A stretch of 64,000 nucleotides of DNA from Pseudarthrobacter sp. BIM B-2242 (GCF_014764445.1 NZ_CP061721.1:2790001-2854000), one strand, 5' to 3'; positions 54,537-63,718 are shown, numbered from the stretch's first letter. Made by a program: numbers and translations. The notes: generated by a model from the sequence alone, not told the origin.

Positions 54537-55460
54537 TTACGGCGCGGAGTCCCCGTTGTCCTTTGAGGAATCAGGGTGGGCCTGGGGCTGTCCGTCGGCC
54601 TGCCGGGCCGAAGCGGACTGGCCTGCTGCCGGCTGATCGGTCACGCGGACACCATACTGGGGGCGGCCGTCCGGTAGATCCGGATAACGGACCGCTGCCA
54701 CGGGGGCCTTGGCGGGCTGGGCCGCGCCCTCTGTCTGCGCGCCCTGCGCCGGTTCCGCCGGGTTTACAGCGCTTTGCCCCTGGTCGCCGGGAGCGGGTGT
54801 CCCCGCGCCCTGCTGACCGTAGGGGTCGTTCCAACCCGCGGGCCGGGCTGGTGCTTGGCCTGGCTGGCCATACTGGCCCTGCTGGTTGCCCGGCTGGCCG
54901 TACTGCGGGCCCTGGTAGCCCTGCGCGCTGTAAGGAGCGGCGGCCGCATCCGAACGGGTCATGGGCAGCTGCTGCAGCAGGCGCCGCGCCTCGTGGGCTG
55001 CCTCAGCCGACACCACAACGTCGTAGTTGGTGGCAACCACCTGGCTGGTGGAGGTGAAGTCACGCTTTCCACGCTGCATGGCATAGGTGACAATGCCGAA
55101 GAGCATAAAGAAGGCAGCACCCATCAGTACCGAAGCCAGGATGGAAAAGTAGCCGGGCGACGGCGCAAAGAAGGACAGCATGACGCCGACGAACAGACCG
55201 AACCACATGCCGCTGAGCGCGCCGGACAGCGCCACCCGCGGGTAGCTGAGGCGGCCGGTCACCCGCTCCACCATTTTGAGTTCGTTGCCCACGATGGACA
55301 CCATCTGGACCGGGAACTGCTGGTCTGCGAGGTAGTCCACCGCCTTCTGGGCATCCAAGTAGGAGGTGTACGAGCCGACGGTGTCACCGGAAGGGACCGC
55401 GCGGGCGTCGTCCGGTCCGGCGGGGCCACCGGCCTTGGGAGCACCAAAAATGTTTGACAT
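54537..55460 (-). CDS. general stress protein 17M-like membrane protein with Gly/Gln tail
   Basis: 307 residues. The N-terminal ~80 residues resemble the general stress protein 17M domain (YLDAQKAVDYLADQQFPVQMVSIVGN). Two transmembrane helices (GALSGMWFGLFVGVMLSFF and FSILASVLMGAAFFMLFGIVTYA, partially listed) follow. The C-terminal ~130 residues are Gln/Gly/Pro/Ala-rich (GQYGQPG-type repeats). ATG 55460 is preferred over an extended frame. Function is unknown; stress association is family naming only. It is divergent from the MgtE-N/CBS gene. Confidence 0.75.
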   Translation of the reverse strand: MSNIFGAPKAGGPAGPDDARAVPSGDTVGSYTSYLDAQKAVDYLADQQFPVQMVSIVGNELKMVERVTGRLSYPRVALSGALSGMWFGLFVGVMLSFFAPSPGYFSILASVLMGAAFFMLFGIVTYAMQRGKRDFTSTSQVVATNYDVVVSAEAAHEARRLLQQLPMTRSDAAAAPYSAQGYQGPQYGQPGNQQGQYGQPGQAPARPAGWNDPYGQQGAGTPAPGDQGQSAVNPAEPAQGAQTEGAAQPAKAPVAAVRYPDLPDGRPQYGVRVTDQPAAGQSASARQADGQPQAHPDSSKDNGDSAP

Positions 55461-55537
55461 ACACCCATTCTTGCCCATCTGTATGTGTGCCGCCTGCAAA
55501 TTCAGCTAAAAGAGAGCAGACTCGGTAGCCTGTAGGC

Positions 55538-56821
55538 GTGAGCACAAATCTTTCGCGCGTCTTTGTGGCCCGCCTTCTGGGTCTTGATGTCTTCGACCCC
55601 TTGGGTGACCGCCTGGGACGGTTGCGCGATGTTGTGGTCCTCTCCCGCGGCAGCCGGGGCGCGCCGCACGTGGTGGGTATCGTCGTCGAAGTTCCGGGCA
55701 AGAAGCGCGTCTTCGTCCCCATGACGCGCATTACCTCGATCGACCAGACGCAGATCATCTGCACCGGGCTGGTCAACCTTCGGCGCTTTGAGCAGCGCGG
55801 CGCGGAGACTCTGGTCGTTGCGGAAATGTTCGACCGGCGGGTCACGCTGCGGGACGGCAGCGGCGACGCCACCATTGAGGACATCGCCATGGACCAGCAC
55901 CGCTCCCGCGACTGGTTCGTCAGCAAGCTGTTTGTCCGGCGGGGCCACTCGCTCTCGCCGCTCAGCCGGCTGAGGCGCAACGAGACCATGATCATCGACT
56001 GGGCCGACGCCCTCCAGGGCGCCCGCACCGAGCCACAGGCTGCTACGCAGTTCGTGGCCAACCACGAGGACCTCAAGCCCGCGGACTTTGCCGAAGCGCT
56101 GCAGGAGATGAGCGACAAGCGCCGGTTCGAGGTGGCCAGCGAACTCCAGGATGAGCGGCTCGCCGACGTCCTGCAGGAGATGCCCGAGGACGACCAGGTG
56201 GAGATCCTTTCCGCCCTTGACGTCCAGCGCGCGGCTGACGTCCTGGAAGAGATGGATCCGGACGACGCCGCCGACCTCCTTGGCGAGCTTCCTTCCGCCC
56301 AGGCTGAGCAGCTGCTGCAGCTGATGGAACCCGAAGGCGCCGAAGACGTCCGGCGTCTGCTCGAATACGACGAAGACACTGCCGGTGGCCTGATGACACC
56401 GGTTCCGGTCATCCTGCCGCCCGAGGCAACCGTTGCCGAGGCCCTCGCGCATGTCCGTCGCGAGGAGCTCTCCCCCGCCCTCGCATCGTCCATCTTCATC
56501 ACCCGGCCGCCGCTCGAAACCCCCACCGGACGTTTCCTGGGCGTAGTCCACATCCAGCAGCTCCTGCGCTTTCCGCCCTTCGAACCGTTGGGCAACCTGG
56601 TGGACAAGAACCTTGAGCCGGTGTCGGACCAGGCCCACATCAGTGAGGTCGCAAGGACCCTGGCGACGTATAACCTGAACTCCCTCCCCGTGGTCAATGA
56701 CGACGGCCGCCTTGTGGGGGCGGTGACTGTTGATGACGTTTTGGATCATCTGTTGCCGGATGACTGGCGCGCCTATGATGGCGAAGCCCCGATAAGAAAA
56801 CTGGGAGGCCGTATTGGCTGA
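55538..56821 (+). CDS. MgtE N-domain and CBS protein without membrane channel
   Basis: 427 residues. An N-terminal PRC-barrel-like region (RVFVARLLGLDVFDPLGDRLGRLRDVVVL, in part) precedes an MgtE N-terminal superhelical domain (ADFAEALQEMSDKRRFEVA, LQEMPEDDQVEIL, LLGELPS) and two CBS motifs (GLMTPVPVIL, VNDDGRLVGAVTVDDVLD). The transmembrane domain of true MgtE Mg2+ channels is absent. It is like Rv1232c; a nucleotide or Mg2+-sensing role is plausible. GTG 55538 has TAGCCT 6 nt upstream. Its stop overlaps the next TTG start by 8 nt. Confidence 0.85.
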   Translation: MSTNLSRVFVARLLGLDVFDPLGDRLGRLRDVVVLSRGSRGAPHVVGIVVEVPGKKRVFVPMTRITSIDQTQIICTGLVNLRRFEQRGAETLVVAEMFDRRVTLRDGSGDATIEDIAMDQHRSRDWFVSKLFVRRGHSLSPLSRLRRNETMIIDWADALQGARTEPQAATQFVANHEDLKPADFAEALQEMSDKRRFEVASELQDERLADVLQEMPEDDQVEILSALDVQRAADVLEEMDPDDAADLLGELPSAQAEQLLQLMEPEGAEDVRRLLEYDEDTAGGLMTPVPVILPPEATVAEALAHVRREELSPALASSIFITRPPLETPTGRFLGVVHIQQLLRFPPFEPLGNLVDKNLEPVSDQAHISEVARTLATYNLNSLPVVNDDGRLVGAVTVDDVLDHLLPDDWRAYDGEAPIRKLGGRIG

Positions 56822-57587
56822 CACCGGCGCCCCAAAGAACTCCGGCGGCCAGCGCGGCCAGGGGAAAGCACCAGCCAAAGGTGGCCTGGACACGCCGCTG
56901 AGCGGCCGCCAGCGCATCCTGCCCAAGTTCTCACCCAATCCGGATGCCTTCGGCCATGCCACCGAAGGCTTCGCCCGGTTTATGGGCACGCCGCAATTCC
57001 TCGTCTATATGACGGTGTTTGTGGTGGTCTGGCTTGTCTGGAACACGTGGGCCCCGTTGGAGTGGCAGTTCGACTCCCGCGCGCTGGGCTATACCCTGCT
57101 GACCCTGATGCTCTCGCTGCAGGCTTCCTATGCCGCCCCGCTGCTGCTGCTGGCCCAAAACCGGCAGGATGACCGCGACCGGGTATCACTCCAGCAGGAC
57201 CGGCAGCGGGCCGAGCGGAACCTTTCCGACACCGAGTACCTCACCCGGGAGCTTGCATCGCTGCGGATTGCGCTGCGCGAAGTGGCCACCCGCGATTACG
57301 TCCGGGCGGAACTTCGCTCACTCCTTGAGGACATGCTGGAAGCGCAGGAGGAACTGCGCACCCATGACCCCGCAGGAACGGGGAGCCACGAGTCGCCGCG
57401 GGACAAGGTCAAGGAGAAGTTGAAGGAAAAGCGCGACAAACAGCGGAACCCGCGCACGCAGCAGATGCCGAGGGTCAAACCAAGCCATGTCGCCACCGGC
57501 CCCTCCGCTGCCGGGCCCGCCACCGGCGCGGCTGAGGCAAAAGACACCGCTGCCGGCCCCAAGCACACCCCTACCCCCGAAAGCTGA
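56814..57587 (+). CDS. DUF1003 membrane protein
   Basis: 257 residues. Two transmembrane segments near residues 60-85 and 95-125 (MTVFVVVWLVWNTW and TLMLSLQASYAAPLLLLAQN) are followed by a long charged helical region (LQQDRQRAERNLSDTEYLTREL) and a basic C-terminus. This is DUF1003 (Rv1231c-like). TTG 56814 is used with GGGAGG 5 nt upstream. Role unknown; the operon with MgtE-N and Mrp is conserved. Confidence 0.85.
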   Translation: MADTGAPKNSGGQRGQGKAPAKGGLDTPLSGRQRILPKFSPNPDAFGHATEGFARFMGTPQFLVYMTVFVVVWLVWNTWAPLEWQFDSRALGYTLLTLMLSLQASYAAPLLLLAQNRQDDRDRVSLQQDRQRAERNLSDTEYLTRELASLRIALREVATRDYVRAELRSLLEDMLEAQEELRTHDPAGTGSHESPRDKVKEKLKEKRDKQRNPRTQQMPRVKPSHVATGPSAAGPATGAAEAKDTAAGPKHTPTPES

Positions 57588-57598
57588 GCCCTGCCCGA

Positions 57599-58726
57599 AT
57601 GAGCGCCACCCTGGAGCAGGCAGTCCACGCTGCGCTGGCTACCGTGATCGATCCCGAGCTTCGCCGTCCCATTACGGAACTGGGCATGGTGGAGTCCGTG
57701 GATATCTCCGACGATGGCAGCGTCCGGCTGGCTGTCCTGCTGACCATCGCCGGCTGTCCGCTGCGGGACACCATCACGGCTGACTCCGAAAAGGCCCTCT
57801 CCGCGGTTCCCGGCGTGACCGCCGTCGAGGTCGAATTGAAGGTGATGAACCAGGCACAGCGGGACGCCCTGAAGGAGCAGTTGCGCGGCGCCGGCGGCCA
57901 GCGCGGCATTCCCTTTAATGAGCCGGGCTCGTTGACCAAGGTCTTTGCTGTGGCCAGCGGGAAGGGCGGCGTGGGCAAATCCTCGGTCACCGTGAACCTG
58001 GCCTGTGCCCTCGCAGCCCAGGGCCTCCGGGTTGGAATTGTGGATGCCGATGTCTACGGCTTCTCGGTTCCGGGCCTGATGGGCATCACCCAGGCGCCTA
58101 CCCGGGTGGACGACATGATCCTGCCCCCGGTGGCCTATGGCGTCAAGGTGATCTCCATCGGCATGTTCGTCGCAGGCAACCAGCCTGTCGCCTGGCGCGG
58201 CCCGATGCTTCACCGCGCCCTGGAGCAGTTCCTGACCGACGTGTACTTCGGCGACCTCGATGCCCTCTTCCTTGACCTGCCGCCCGGCACCGGGGACATT
58301 GCCATCTCTGTTGCTCAGCTGCTGCCCAAAGCCGAGATCCTGGTGGTCACCACGCCACAGGCCGCGGCCGCCGACGTGGCCGAGCGGGCCGGTGCCATCG
58401 CCACCCAGACGGGGCAGTCGGTGGCCGGCATCATCGAGAACATGTCCTACCTGGAGATGCCCGACGGCGGGAGGATGGAACTGTTCGGCAGCGGCGGCGG
58501 GGCGGTTCTCGCCGAAAGGCTCACCGCAACAGTAGGTGCCGACGTTCCGCTGCTGGGGCAGATTCCGCTGGACATCCTGCTGCGGGAGGGCGGCGACGCC
58601 GGCTCGCCGATTGTGCTGAGCCGGCCGGAGACTCCGGCGGCCATGGCCTTGAACGGAATAGCGGGGAAGCTGGCCGCCAAACCCCGTGGCCTGACGGGAC
58701 TGAAGCTGGGGCTCCAGCCCCGCTGA
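57599..58726 (+). CDS. mrp: Mrp/NBP35 family iron-sulfur carrier ATPase
   Basis: 375 residues. An N-terminal DUF59/MIP18 domain (~residues 1-90) precedes a P-loop ATPase with SGKGGVGKSSVTVNL (deviant Walker A), DADVYGFSVPG and DALFLDLPPGTGD. It probably binds and transfers Fe-S clusters. The CxxC motif of many Mrp/ApbC proteins is absent: the corresponding segment reads ENMSYLEMPDGG. That agrees with my memory of the mycobacterial protein. It is the last gene of a three-gene operon. Confidence 0.9.
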   Translation: MSATLEQAVHAALATVIDPELRRPITELGMVESVDISDDGSVRLAVLLTIAGCPLRDTITADSEKALSAVPGVTAVEVELKVMNQAQRDALKEQLRGAGGQRGIPFNEPGSLTKVFAVASGKGGVGKSSVTVNLACALAAQGLRVGIVDADVYGFSVPGLMGITQAPTRVDDMILPPVAYGVKVISIGMFVAGNQPVAWRGPMLHRALEQFLTDVYFGDLDALFLDLPPGTGDIAISVAQLLPKAEILVVTTPQAAAADVAERAGAIATQTGQSVAGIIENMSYLEMPDGGRMELFGSGGGAVLAERLTATVGADVPLLGQIPLDILLREGGDAGSPIVLSRPETPAAMALNGIAGKLAAKPRGLTGLKLGLQPR

Positions 58727-58751
58727 CGCCCTTGGGTGAGGCGGTTGGGGC

Positions 58752-59162
58752 TTACGTGGCTTCGGTGTCGAACGGGGCGGCAGTGCCCGGCGGCAGCGTC
58801 TGTACCACGCGCGCGGGCCGGGAGGTCACTGCCGGTGCGGCTGCAGCCGCGGCAGCGCCGGAAACGGCAGCTACAGCCGCAGGGGCCCCGCTGCTGACAG
58901 GTTTGGTGTCATCGTCCAGCAGCGCTTCCTTGATGATGCGCCGCGGATCATACTGGCGGGGATCGTACTTCTTCCAGTCGACATCGTCGATGTCAATGCC
59001 GACTTCTTCCTTGATCTGCTCCCGCGCGCCGGATGCCATCCGGCGGACTTCCTTAACCAGGTTCGCAAGTTTCTGGGTGTATTCGGGCAGCCGTTGGGGA
59101 CCGATCACCAGGATGCCGATGATCAGGAGCAGGAAGAACTCAGGGCCGTTGATTCCAAACAC
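58752..59162 (-). CDS. tatB: Sec-independent protein translocase TatB
   Basis: 136 residues. The N-terminal membrane helix (INGPEFFLLLIIGILVIGP) with the conserved Glu and Gly-Pro hinge, then an amphipathic helix (YTQKLANLVKEVRRMASGA), is the TatB layout. It recruits folded twin-arginine substrates with TatC. The C-terminus is Ala/Thr/Pro-rich. It lies downstream of the SigE and anti-sigma genes. Confidence 0.9.
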   Translation of the reverse strand: MFGINGPEFFLLLIIGILVIGPQRLPEYTQKLANLVKEVRRMASGAREQIKEEVGIDIDDVDWKKYDPRQYDPRRIIKEALLDDDTKPVSSGAPAAVAAVSGAAAAAAAPAVTSRPARVVQTLPPGTAAPFDTEAT

Positions 59163-59231
59163 TTTAGGAAGATTACCCTCTCCGAAGCGTCTCTGACGAT
59201 TCGTGCCCGCCCGGTCCGGAACGTGCCCCGG

Positions 59232-60071
59232 TCACCGCGTCAGCAACTCCCCGATTTTACGGATTCCGCGCTCCAGCCGGGCGGCCGGCGAATCATCTTG
59301 CACCGTATCCGGCACGGCGTCCGGGGACGTGCCGGCATCGATCCCTTCGACGGCAACAGCACTGAGCCGCTGGAGCACCGGAAGGGCGTCGTCGGCCACC
59401 TCGGCAGGAAGATCGGACTCGAGCGTGAACCTTCCTGCCGCCGTTTCATACGTGGCCGTCCAGGGAGCCTGCTTGCTGACCACCAGGCTCCCGACGTTTC
59501 CAGCAGGGTCCACGGGATGCTGTTCCACGACTGTGGCGTAGTGCTGTCCGTCTGAAAGGTGCAGTTCAACCGCAGGCATGCCGTTGACGGTAATGGCATT
59601 CGCGCTCCGTACGTGGAAGCCGAGGCTCTCAAGCTCCGGGCAGACCCACCCCTCGGAGCGAAGTGCGGACAATTGCGGGGCGGTGAGCTCCCTCCCGTCA
59701 GCGGGCACCTGGGCGGCCTGCTGCAACAGGTTCCCGTTCAAGGCAGGTCCCGCCAACGGAAGGCTGTCCCCCGCCAGCGCGAAGGCGCCCACGGCAAGGA
59801 GACCCGCGGCGGCGGCTGTCCCGCCGGCCGTCAGTGCCAGGACGCGCACTGCTGAGGGCTGGCCGGGCGACGGCGACGGCGTGGCCGCGAGGAGTTCTGT
59901 CCTGGCCAGCAGGCGGGCTGTGAGGTCATCGCTGGCTGGCGGAACGGAAGCTTCGCGGAGCCGCCGGATGTACTGGCGTTCACGCTGGACGGCGGCCGCG
60001 CACTCTCCGCAGCTCTGTAGATGCCCGGCACCGCGGTGATGGCGGCGGCCGAAGGGGTTCTGGAGCGTCAT
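59232..60071 (-). CDS. anti-sigma factor with ZAS zinc motif
   Basis: 279 residues. The zinc-associated anti-sigma signature HLQSCGECAAAV (HxxxCxxC) is near residue 18. A single transmembrane helix (LALTAGGTAAAAGLLAVGAFALAG, near 78-102, cut here) precedes an extracytoplasmic domain. It likely binds SigE, encoded immediately upstream with an 8-bp gap. This matches RseA of mycobacteria. Confidence 0.85.
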   Translation of the reverse strand: MTLQNPFGRRHHRGAGHLQSCGECAAAVQRERQYIRRLREASVPPASDDLTARLLARTELLAATPSPSPGQPSAVRVLALTAGGTAAAAGLLAVGAFALAGDSLPLAGPALNGNLLQQAAQVPADGRELTAPQLSALRSEGWVCPELESLGFHVRSANAITVNGMPAVELHLSDGQHYATVVEQHPVDPAGNVGSLVVSKQAPWTATYETAAGRFTLESDLPAEVADDALPVLQRLSAVAVEGIDAGTSPDAVPDTVQDDSPAARLERGIRKIGELLTR

Positions 60072-60079
60072 GGTGCCGA

Positions 60080-60694
60080 TCAGAGAATGCTGGCGATGCG
60101 CGGCAGTGACAGCTTGGGCTTCCGGCCCTGCTGCGGCCGGGGATCACGATGGGCCAGCTTTTCACGCAGCATGGTCCGCCCGCGGTGGATCCGCGACCGC
60201 ACCGTCCCGAGTTTTACCCCAAGGGCGGCGGCGACCTCGTCATAGGAAAGGCCCTCCAGGTCACACAGCACGACGGCGGCGCGGAAGTCCGGCGGCAATT
60301 CCTCCAGGGCTGCCTGGACGTCAAGGTCGAGGTTGTTGAGCTCGAAGCTCTGCTCCGGCCCTGGTTCCCGTCCCGGGATCCGGGATTCTGCGTCTTCCGC
60401 CAGAGCGTCGAACCTGATGCGGCTCTTCCGGCGCGCCTGATCGAGGAACAGGTTGGTGGTGATGCGGTGCAGCCAGCCGTCGAGTGTTCCCGGCTTGAAG
60501 TTTTCCAGCGAACGGAAGACGCGCACGAAGACCTCCTGCGTGAGATCCTCGGCGTCGAACTTGTTCCCGGTCAGGCGGTAGGCAAGCCGGTATACCTTGG
60601 CGGAGTGGTTGGCCACCACTTCCTCCCAGGTCGGCCTGACCCATACAGCGGCAGAAAGGTCGGTTGCAGGGACAGGTGCCGCATCTGCTGACAT
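60080..60694 (-). CDS. sigE: ECF RNA polymerase sigma factor SigE
   Basis: 204 residues. Sigma region 2 is [21 protein letters not shown]; region 4 is [20 protein letters not shown], shown in part, and [19 protein letters not shown]. It directs envelope or surface-stress genes. The downstream anti-sigma and TatB genes give the SigE-RseA-TatB order of mycobacteria. A TTGACA-like sequence lies upstream on the plus strand but is in the wrong orientation for this gene. Confidence 0.92.
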   Translation of the reverse strand: MSADAAPVPATDLSAAVWVRPTWEEVVANHSAKVYRLAYRLTGNKFDAEDLTQEVFVRVFRSLENFKPGTLDGWLHRITTNLFLDQARRKSRIRFDALAEDAESRIPGREPGPEQSFELNNLDLDVQAALEELPPDFRAAVVLCDLEGLSYDEVAAALGVKLGTVRSRIHRGRTMLREKLAHRDPRPQQGRKPKLSLPRIASIL

Positions 60695-60924
60695 CGTCCA
60701 CTCCCATCGTGGATTACTATCGCCCGGATACTGTTGACATCTCTGGTTCGGCGCCGATCACCTCACGGATGAGCGGATCTCCATCATTTCAAAGTTCGCT
60801 GGGAATTTCCTGATCGGCTGGGGTCTTCAGCCGAAGGCGCAACGGATTCCTTCCGCTGCTGGCAGCCACGGACGCAGTACGCTGTACTAGACACTCCCCC
60901 TGCCGCCCAGAAAGCGAATCCCCC

Positions 60925-61557
60925 ATGAGCGCCGACAAGTCCACGAGCTGGTCCTACGCAGAAGATCTGCCCGCCGAGGATGAGGTCATGCTGCGGGCCA
61001 GGGAGCGCTCCTTCGAGTTGGGCGTGACGCCGATCGGCGCAGGCGTGGGAGCCGTCCTGACGGTCCTGGCTGCAGGCTCCAAGGCCCAGACGGCCGTCGA
61101 AATCGGAACCGGCGCGGGCGTTTCGGGTGTGTGCATCCTGCGGGGATTAGGCCCGCAGGCGGTGCTGACCACCATCGACGTTGACGTGGAGCACCTGAAA
61201 GCCGCGCGCGAGGCATTTTCGGAGGCCGGCAGCCCGGCCAACCGCACGCGGACCATCTCGGGCCGTGCCGGCGACGTCCTGCCGCGCCTGACCGACGCCG
61301 CCTATGATCTGGTGTTTATCGACGCCGACAAGCCCGGCTTGCCCGGCTACGTGGAGCAGGCTGTCCGGCTCCTGAAGACCGGCGGGCTGCTGATCATCAA
61401 CGACGCCCTGGACAAGGACCGGGTTGCCAACCCTGCTGCCAGGGACGCCAACACGGTGGTCCTGCGCCAGGTCGGCAGGGCGATTCGCGACGACGAACGG
61501 CTGGCTTCCGCGATGCTGCCCACCGGCGACGGCCTGCTGCTGGCGGTCAAGAAATAG
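60925..61557 (+). CDS. class I SAM-dependent O-methyltransferase
   Basis: 210 residues of the O-methyltransferase family 3 (Rv1220c-like). AdoMet site: EIGTGAGVSGVCILRGL (motif I) and DLVFIDADKPGL. The final segments are RLLKTGGLLIINDAL. Substrate unknown. It is divergent from sigE with 230 bp between, and convergent to the DUF3117 gene. Confidence 0.88.
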   Translation: MSADKSTSWSYAEDLPAEDEVMLRARERSFELGVTPIGAGVGAVLTVLAAGSKAQTAVEIGTGAGVSGVCILRGLGPQAVLTTIDVDVEHLKAAREAFSEAGSPANRTRTISGRAGDVLPRLTDAAYDLVFIDADKPGLPGYVEQAVRLLKTGGLLIINDALDKDRVANPAARDANTVVLRQVGRAIRDDERLASAMLPTGDGLLLAVKK

Positions 61558-61577
61558 CGGCAGTCACGACATAGAAA

Positions 61578-61607
61578 AGGGTCCGCAGCCAATCGGCTGC
61601 GGACCCT
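61578..61607. terminator. convergent terminator, O-methyltransferase/DUF3117
   Basis: A perfect 13-bp stem AGGGTCCGCAGCC (61578-61590) with GGCTGCGGACCCT (61595-61607) and 4-nt loop lies between gene ends. AAAA flanks the minus-strand exit side. Confidence 0.8.
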
Positions 61608-61635
61608 CGCCCAGCGAAGTTATTCGGCCACCAAA

Positions 61636-61821
61636 TTACTCGGTAACGCCGACGAGGCATTCCTTAAGATTGGCCGCCTCCGCCGCGTTAAGTTCCACCA
61701 CAAGGCGTCCGCCGCCTTCGAGCGGAACGCGCATAATCAGGCTGCGGCCCTCCTTGGTAACTTCCATAGGGCCGTCGCCGGTGCGAGGTTTCATAGCCGC
61801 CATGAGGAATTTCCCCTCCAA
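61636..61821 (-). CDS. DUF3117 small conserved protein
   Basis: 61 residues: a beta-rich stretch GPMEVTKEGRSLIMRVPLEG, then GGRLVVELNAAEAANLKECL. The family is near-invariant in actinobacteria; function unknown. A strong ribosome site (GGAGGGG) lies 5-6 nt before the ATG. A palindrome and an extended -10-like TGATATGTT lie upstream. Confidence 0.85.
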   Translation of the reverse strand: MEGKFLMAAMKPRTGDGPMEVTKEGRSLIMRVPLEGGGRLVVELNAAEAANLKECLVGVTE

Positions 61822-61831
61822 TTAGTCCCAG

Positions 61832-61854
61832 AACATATCAGCCCGGACGGGCTG
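61832..61854 (-). promoter_or_regulatory. DUF3117 promoter with palindrome
   Basis: TGATATGTT (extended -10, hexamer 61832-61837) lies directly downstream of the perfect palindrome CAGCCCGGACGGGCTG (61839-61854). The palindrome would occupy the spacer and could be an operator. No clear -35 is present. Confidence 0.4.
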
Positions 61855-62037
61855 TATCCGCGTAGTCAAATCAAGCCGCCATGGCGGCCCGTACTGATGC
61901 CGCCATGCGTGAACATTTCTGAATCCTGTTGTCCTTGCTTACTCCCTATTATCCTGTAATTACCCGCACGTAGCTAATCGATGGACATTTACGGCCACGT
62001 CGGATTGTCGGATTTGTCAGACCGGCCCCGCCAGTGA

Positions 62038-63285
62038 TCAGGGCGGATAATCTCCGCCGCCCGGAAGCTGGGCCCACGCCCACAGCCAGACGATCCATAC
62101 GATCTGGAGCAGGAAAAACATGGTCAGGACGGTGCCGCGGTAAGCCCGTGACCGGGACAGCAGCGCCGCGGCGAGGGCCAGCGGAAACAGCGGAAGCAGC
62201 ATCCGGAAGGTGCTGGTCTGCGGGTGCAGGAAAAGAAGCAGATACGCCATGTAGCAGGCACACCACAGGCGGAGCTCAGCACCCAGGCGCATCACTGGCC
62301 GGGAGAAAAGCAGGAGCGCAAAGAGCCCTGCAAAGACGAACGGCGCCAGCACCCCAAGGACGGGACCGAAAAGGTCCACGCCCGTATCGAACCAGGGTTT
62401 GAAGAGCACGAGGTCGTGGCCCCGCCACACAGTCTCCGTTTTGGTGTAGGCAGCAATGTCTCCTGTGGCGGCCCAGGCCGCTGCCGGCCAGACCAGGGCT
62501 GAGGCACCGCACACGGCGGTGAGTCCCGCAAGGGAAACGAGTCCCCGCGGGCTGTGGGAGCCCTCCGGCCCCTTACGGAAACGTTCCACCGTGCGCGCGA
62601 GGAAGAGCAGTCCCAGCATGGCCGCAAATGGAACCCCCACCGGGCGGGAGAGGCACAGGAGCACCACCACCGGCATGGCCAACAGGTAGTTCCGGCGGAT
62701 GACCAGCATGAGTGCGGTGGCCAGCAGGAAGAGGGTCAGGGGTTCGGCGTAGGGGACCTGGAGAATGGCGGAGGCGGGAAAAGTCGCGAAGAACGCCGTC
62801 CCCCATAACGCTGCGCTGTGTGAAGCCTTGTGCCTGAAAAGGCAGTACACGGCAAGGGAGGCGCCCAGCCCGGAGAGCATTGCCACCACTGTGAGCGCCG
62901 CCGCCGGGCTTGCCCCGGTCAGTCCGGCGAGCGCCCTGCCAAGGGCCGGAAACAGCGGGTAGAAGGCCCATTCATTTTCCAGCACATTGCCCGCGGCGTC
63001 CGTCGGCAGCGGGGCCGGGTACCCTTCGGTGATGATCCGCGCATACCAGCGCGCATCCCAGATGTTGATGAAATTCCAGTAATCGGGCTTGGGAGGAAAC
63101 CAGGGATTGGGTCCCTGGTGGAGGGCCGCCGCCATGAAGATGCACGCGGTGACCAGCCTGGCAGCGACGTACAGGACTGCCACCTGCAGCCACCACGGCC
63201 AGCGCCGGACCGCACCCGCGGCTCGCACCCCGAGTGCGGTGATTGACGCCGTCGGGCCCGTCCGGTCCCCTGTGTCAGTACTCAA
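62038..63285 (-). CDS. integral membrane glycosyltransferase, PIG-V-like
   Basis: 415 residues with about ten hydrophobic helices. The first loop carries WDARWYARIITEGYPAP, then ENEWAFYPLFPALGR, the acidic and aromatic layout of PIG-V-type GT-C mannosyltransferases. Donor and acceptor are unknown; polyprenyl-linked sugars are likely. Its GTG overlaps the DivIVA-like stop by 4 nt. Confidence 0.75.
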   Translation of the reverse strand: MSTDTGDRTGPTASITALGVRAAGAVRRWPWWLQVAVLYVAARLVTACIFMAAALHQGPNPWFPPKPDYWNFINIWDARWYARIITEGYPAPLPTDAAGNVLENEWAFYPLFPALGRALAGLTGASPAAALTVVAMLSGLGASLAVYCLFRHKASHSAALWGTAFFATFPASAILQVPYAEPLTLFLLATALMLVIRRNYLLAMPVVVLLCLSRPVGVPFAAMLGLLFLARTVERFRKGPEGSHSPRGLVSLAGLTAVCGASALVWPAAAWAATGDIAAYTKTETVWRGHDLVLFKPWFDTGVDLFGPVLGVLAPFVFAGLFALLLFSRPVMRLGAELRLWCACYMAYLLLFLHPQTSTFRMLLPLFPLALAAALLSRSRAYRGTVLTMFFLLQIVWIVWLWAWAQLPGGGDYPP

Positions 63286-63695
63286 GCGCCTGCCTCCGGC
63301 CGGGCTGCCCGCTCAGCCCCGTCCAGACGCGCCCGGAGCTGCGCCAGTTCCGCATCCTTGGCGGCGAGCTGGTCGCGAAGTTCGTCGAGGACCTGGTCCA
63401 CCTGATCCATGCGATAACCACGGAGACCGAGGGAGAACCTGACATGGTCTATGTCCGCCGGGGCGGGGTTGGCGGGCAGCAGCACAGGCGGCAGGTTGGC
63501 CGGGGGCTGGGTGAAACCGCCGTACAGCAGCCCCGTCCCGGGCGGCTGATGGCCGGCCGGGTCCGCGCCCGGATCAGGTTCGGAGCTGCGGCGGACGCCG
63601 CGCAGGATGCCCCGACGTCCGCCGACGCCTGCCCAGAGGGTGGCACCGATCAGCAACACGGCGAGGAAGACCAGGAAAAAACTCACAGCACCCAT
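63282..63695 (-). CDS. DivIVA-domain membrane protein
   Basis: 137 residues. One N-terminal transmembrane segment (SFFLVFLAVLLIGATLWAGV), a Pro/Gly-rich linker, and a DivIVA-like segment (DHVRFSLGLRGYRMDQVDQVLDEL, cut) with a coiled-coil tail (LRDQLAAKDAELAQLRARL). DivIVA modules localise proteins at poles or septa. ATG 63695 is preferred; GTG 63686 is an alternative. Role unassigned. Confidence 0.7.
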   Translation of the reverse strand: MGAVSFFLVFLAVLLIGATLWAGVGGRRGILRGVRRSSEPDPGADPAGHQPPGTGLLYGGFTQPPANLPPVLLPANPAPADIDHVRFSLGLRGYRMDQVDQVLDELRDQLAAKDAELAQLRARLDGAERAARPEAGA

Positions 63696-63718
63696 CGTGC
63701 CAGATGTGGACGCACCGG

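Noticed and set aside
60732..60760. TTGACA as SigE promoter -35
   Set aside because: It is on the plus strand, with no -10 at the proper distance, and points away from sigE.
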